A stretch of DNA of 8,355 nt. Origin: Chitinophagaceae bacterium (GTDB lineage Bacteria; Bacteroidota; Bacteroidia; Chitinophagales; Chitinophagaceae). The notes under the pieces are model-generated. The model saw only the letters and a program-made list of their open reading frames with translations. It searched no databases and had not been told where the DNA came from. The position numbers and the translations under genes are program-made. Of the stretch, positions 6,047 through 8,355 are shown one piece after another. Each line of letters starts with the position of its first letter. Position 1 is the first letter of the stretch. The DNA is taken from positions 1 to 8,355 of the forward strand of contig CANLED010000077.1 in assembly GCA_947489175.1 (NCBI GenBank), given 5' to 3'.

Positions 6047-6061
6047 CAAAAATTTTACAGC

Positions 6062-7333
6062 ATGCTTCAGCTTGGTTTTATTCGCAGCAACAGAGAATTG
6101 GTGTTAGATGGGTTGAGAAAAAAGAATTTCTCGGAGATTGATTTGGTAGACCAAATCATTTCTTTGGATGAACAACGCCGTAAACTACAGATTCAATCTG
6201 ACGAACTTCTAGCTCAAAGAAACGCTGCCTCAAAATCCATAGGGAATTTAGTAGGACAGGGTTTACACGAAGAAGCCAAAGCTCAAAAAGCGGCAGTTTC
6301 TGCGCTAAAAGATGGAATTGATAACCTTGCAGATCAGTTGAGTGCTTGTGAAATTTCACTGAATGCAGTACTTGTTCGACTGCCTAACCTTCCTTCAGAC
6401 TTGGTACCGGCAGGTGTTTCTCCAGAAGAAAATCAAAACATTCGCCAGTCAGGAAACATTCCGGTGTTGCATGAAGGGGCGGTTCCTCATTGGGACTTAA
6501 TCACGAGATATGACTTGGTGGATTTTCAAACCGGTGTTAAAATAACAGGCAGTGGATTTCCTCTATACAAGGGCAAAGGTGCTAAGCTTCAACGTGCCAT
6601 GATTCAATATTTTTTGGATTACAATACTGCTGCTGGTTATACTGAATACCTTCCTCCTTTGATGGTTAATGAAGCATCAGCTTATGGAACAGGACAGTTG
6701 CCTGACAAAGAAGGACAGATGTATTATATGCCTGCCGATAACTTCTATTTGATTCCAACTGCTGAAGTTCCCATCACCAATATTTACCGCGATGAAATCA
6801 TTCCACAAGCTAACCTGCCAGTTAAAATGACGGCCTATACGCCCTGTTTCAGGAGAGAAGCAGGCAGTTTTGGTAAAGATGTTCGTGGATTGAATCGTGT
6901 ACATCAGTTTGATAAGATCGAAATCGTTTACTTAACTGAAGCTGAAAAAAGTTATGCTGTTTTGGATGAAATGGTTGAGCATGTTGAAAAGCTGATTCAG
7001 TCACTCGGACTCCCTTACAGAATCTTGCGTTTGTGTGGTGGCGACATGAGTTTTGCTTCTGCCCTTACTTACGATTTCGAAGTATACAGCGCCGGTCAAG
7101 AACGTTGGCTTGAAGTTAGCTCTGTGTCTAACTTTGAGGCTTTTCAAACAAACCGCCTTAAAATCCGCACCAAAGATGCACAAGGCAAAACCCAATTGTT
7201 GCATTCTTTAAATGGCAGTTCATTGGCTTTGCCACGCATATTGGCGAGTATTTTGGAGAATTTTCAAACCCCAGATGGTATCATCATTCCAGAAGTGCTT
7301 AGGCCTTATTTTGGGGCTGATAAAATCTCCTGA
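6062..7333 (+). CDS. serS: Seryl-tRNA synthetase
   Basis: SerS charges tRNA-Ser, and also tRNA-Sec where present, with serine using ATP. The 423-residue length is typical for the class II enzyme. Residues 1-110 form the N-terminal domain with the long antiparallel coiled coil that grips the tRNA variable arm (heptad-like stretch 27-105). In the catalytic domain GAKLQRAMIQYFLDYN (173-188) is motif 1, the serine-binding TAE is at 233-235, motif 2 has PCFRREAGSFGKDVRG (261-276) with R264 and E266, and motif 3 is NGSSLALPRILASILENFQ (384-402) with R392. The ATG at 6062 is preferred to an in-frame TTG at 6011 because relatives start MLQLxFIRxN and the longer version would swallow the -7 box. It starts divergently from the 114-residue gene, and its last 28 bp overlap the 3' end of the opposite AlkB-like gene. 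Confidence 0.97.
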   Translation: MLQLGFIRSNRELVLDGLRKKNFSEIDLVDQIISLDEQRRKLQIQSDELLAQRNAASKSIGNLVGQGLHEEAKAQKAAVSALKDGIDNLADQLSACEISLNAVLVRLPNLPSDLVPAGVSPEENQNIRQSGNIPVLHEGAVPHWDLITRYDLVDFQTGVKITGSGFPLYKGKGAKLQRAMIQYFLDYNTAAGYTEYLPPLMVNEASAYGTGQLPDKEGQMYYMPADNFYLIPTAEVPITNIYRDEIIPQANLPVKMTAYTPCFRREAGSFGKDVRGLNRVHQFDKIEIVYLTEAEKSYAVLDEMVEHVEKLIQSLGLPYRILRLCGGDMSFASALTYDFEVYSAGQERWLEVSSVSNFEAFQTNRLKIRTKDAQGKTQLLHSLNGSSLALPRILASILENFQTPDGIIIPEVLRPYFGADKIS

Positions 7334-8355
7334 TTTTGCTGAAGGAATTGTTGAATGCGCTTGTGCATAATTCCAAACCACAAGGGTGGGATGAGCGATA
7401 AAATCATCATGCCGGGGTAGCCTGTTGGCATCTGAGGCGCTTGGTCGTGGTGCCTTAATATTTGATATTTTCGGCTGGCTAGATAATGGTGATCGCTGTG
7501 CCTCGATAGTTCAAACAACATCAACCTTCCTAAAATATGGTTGCTGTTCCAACTGTGAGCAGGCATTGCTCTTTCGTATTGACCAGCGCTGGTTTTAACC
7601 CTTTCCAAACCATAATGTTCAATGTAATTGACAGTTTCCAACAATAGAAAACCAAAGGTTGCTGCTGCCATAAAACACAGCATGGCTTTAATTCCAAAAA
7701 ACAGAAAAATCAACCCTATTAAACTCAATTGCACCAGTTGAAATTGTATCATTTGGTTTGAAAAATGTATGACGGGTTTCCCTTTTTTTTGTTGGTCTTC
7801 AGCAGCAATTCCCCAAGCTGATATGAATCCCATCACCACCGTTCTAAAATAAAAACGGTAAATGGATTCACCCCTTCTTGCACTGCTAGGGTCTTCTTTT
7901 GTGGATACATTTTTATGATGACCTTTATTGTGCTCAATGTAAAAATGCATATATAGTGAAGTAAGCAGCAATGCTTTTGCCATGTTGCGTTCGTAAAGGT
8001 GTTTTCTGTGACCAAGCTCATGTCCTACATTAATCCCAAAGGTTCCGCACAACAAACCCATTGAAAGAATTCTACCGGTTAATTCTAACCCAGTTAATGT
8101 TGGGTCTCCAATTGAAGTCAAAAAGAAATACAACGCCAAATATTGGAACGGCACAATTAAATAAAGCCAGAAATCATAAAGCCTATCTGATTTTGCTACT
8201 AACTCTTCGGCTTGTGACATATTTTCTGTTGTAGGCCGAACAATCAATTCTACCAAGGGTATGAATGCAAAGGCATAAAGCAATGGCGTTGATATAATCC
8301 ATCCATGGCCTGTTAATGAAAAATATCCAAGTAGATAAATACTCAACGGTGCTCC
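7306..8355 (-). CDS. AlkB-type membrane di-iron hydroxylase (alkane 1-monooxygenase family), N-terminus cut by window edge
   Basis: An integral membrane di-iron oxygenase of the AlkB family, which hydroxylates the terminal carbon of alkanes or similar chains with electrons from rubredoxin. All histidine boxes are present (numbered from the TTG at 8346): HELGHRKH (109-116), EHNKGHHKNVST (138-149), the AlkB-specific NYIEHYGLER (240-249), and HSWNSNH (264-270) running into ELSRHSDHH (279-287). Hydrophobic segments lie at about 15-35, 60-79, 92-106, 203-220, 222-237 and 311-326. The frame stays open through the last base (Gly-Ala-Pro before the TTG), and AlkB proteins usually have a further hydrophobic N-terminal stretch, so the true start is probably just beyond the window. 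No rubredoxin or rubredoxin reductase gene is visible here. The substrate cannot be read from the sequence; a fatty-acid or other chain hydroxylase remains possible. Confidence 0.92.
   Translation of the reverse strand, partial: GAPLSIYLLGYFSLTGHGWIISTPLLYAFAFIPLVELIVRPTTENMSQAEELVAKSDRLYDFWLYLIVPFQYLALYFFLTSIGDPTLTGLELTGRILSMGLLCGTFGINVGHELGHRKHLYERNMAKALLLTSLYMHFYIEHNKGHHKNVSTKEDPSSARRGESIYRFYFRTVVMGFISAWGIAAEDQQKKGKPVIHFSNQMIQFQLVQLSLIGLIFLFFGIKAMLCFMAAATFGFLLLETVNYIEHYGLERVKTSAGQYERAMPAHSWNSNHILGRLMLFELSRHSDHHYLASRKYQILRHHDQAPQMPTGYPGMMILSLIPPLWFGIMHKRIQQFLQQNQEILSAPK

Noticed and set aside
6011..6061. In-frame TTG at 6011 as a longer serS start
   Set aside because: It adds 17 residues unlike any SerS and covers the promoter; ATG at 6062 fits the family.
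1..8355. Mobile elements, defence systems, CRISPR arrays, tRNA or rRNA genes
   Set aside because: No transposase, phage or nuclease-like genes, no regularly spaced repeats, and no cloverleaf or rRNA-like sequence was seen; the gene content is conserved chromosomal.

Overview
The window looks like chromosomal DNA of a Bacteroidota bacterium. It is AT-rich, it encodes the C-terminal part of a type IX secretion (T9SS) protein, and its intergenic regions carry TAnnTTTG-type -7 boxes, which are the promoter signature of this phylum. The protein sequences resemble the Chitinophagales side of the phylum; that placement is an impression from memory, not a computed one. I see no tRNA, rRNA, insertion sequence, CRISPR array or phage gene. 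The genes are mostly housekeeping or conserved, closely packed, and several pairs converge.

Left part (1-2797): the C-terminal 264 residues of a beta-propeller protein with a T9SS sorting-type domain (probably PorZ), then recO 9 bp behind it on the same strand. recO ends 3 bp from the convergent end of an amidohydrolase gene on the minus strand. That gene and prfA are divergent, and their two -7 boxes lie only 3 bp apart as a near-palindrome.

Middle part (2798-5979): prfA (release factor RF1) on the plus strand, then a 196-bp convergent intergenic region dominated by a long imperfect palindrome. Next comes a minus-strand cluster, read right to left: a conserved 114-residue protein of unknown function, a secreted cyclophilin-type prolyl isomerase, gcvH (glycine cleavage H protein) and a small VanZ-family membrane protein. 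The first two are 9 bp apart and the last two 5 bp apart. A clear intrinsic-terminator hairpin oriented for plus-strand transcription lies inside the 3' end of the VanZ gene, so it would stop read-through from prfA.

Right part (5980-8355): serS (seryl-tRNA synthetase) on the plus strand, starting divergently from the 114-residue gene and overlapping by 28 bp at its 3' end with a convergent AlkB-type membrane di-iron hydroxylase. The hydroxylase gene runs off the right edge without its first residues.

Functionally the window mixes translation (prfA, serS), DNA repair (recO), one-carbon metabolism (gcvH), envelope and secretion functions (PorZ-like, prolyl isomerase, VanZ-like) and hydrocarbon or lipid oxidation (AlkB-like). 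I found no convincing new multi-gene system. The points most worth a second look are the long palindrome after prfA, the face-to-face promoters at prfA, a shared TAnnTTTGCA promoter motif including an apparently leaderless gene, the PorZ-recO linkage, and the unassigned amidohydrolase and 114-residue protein.
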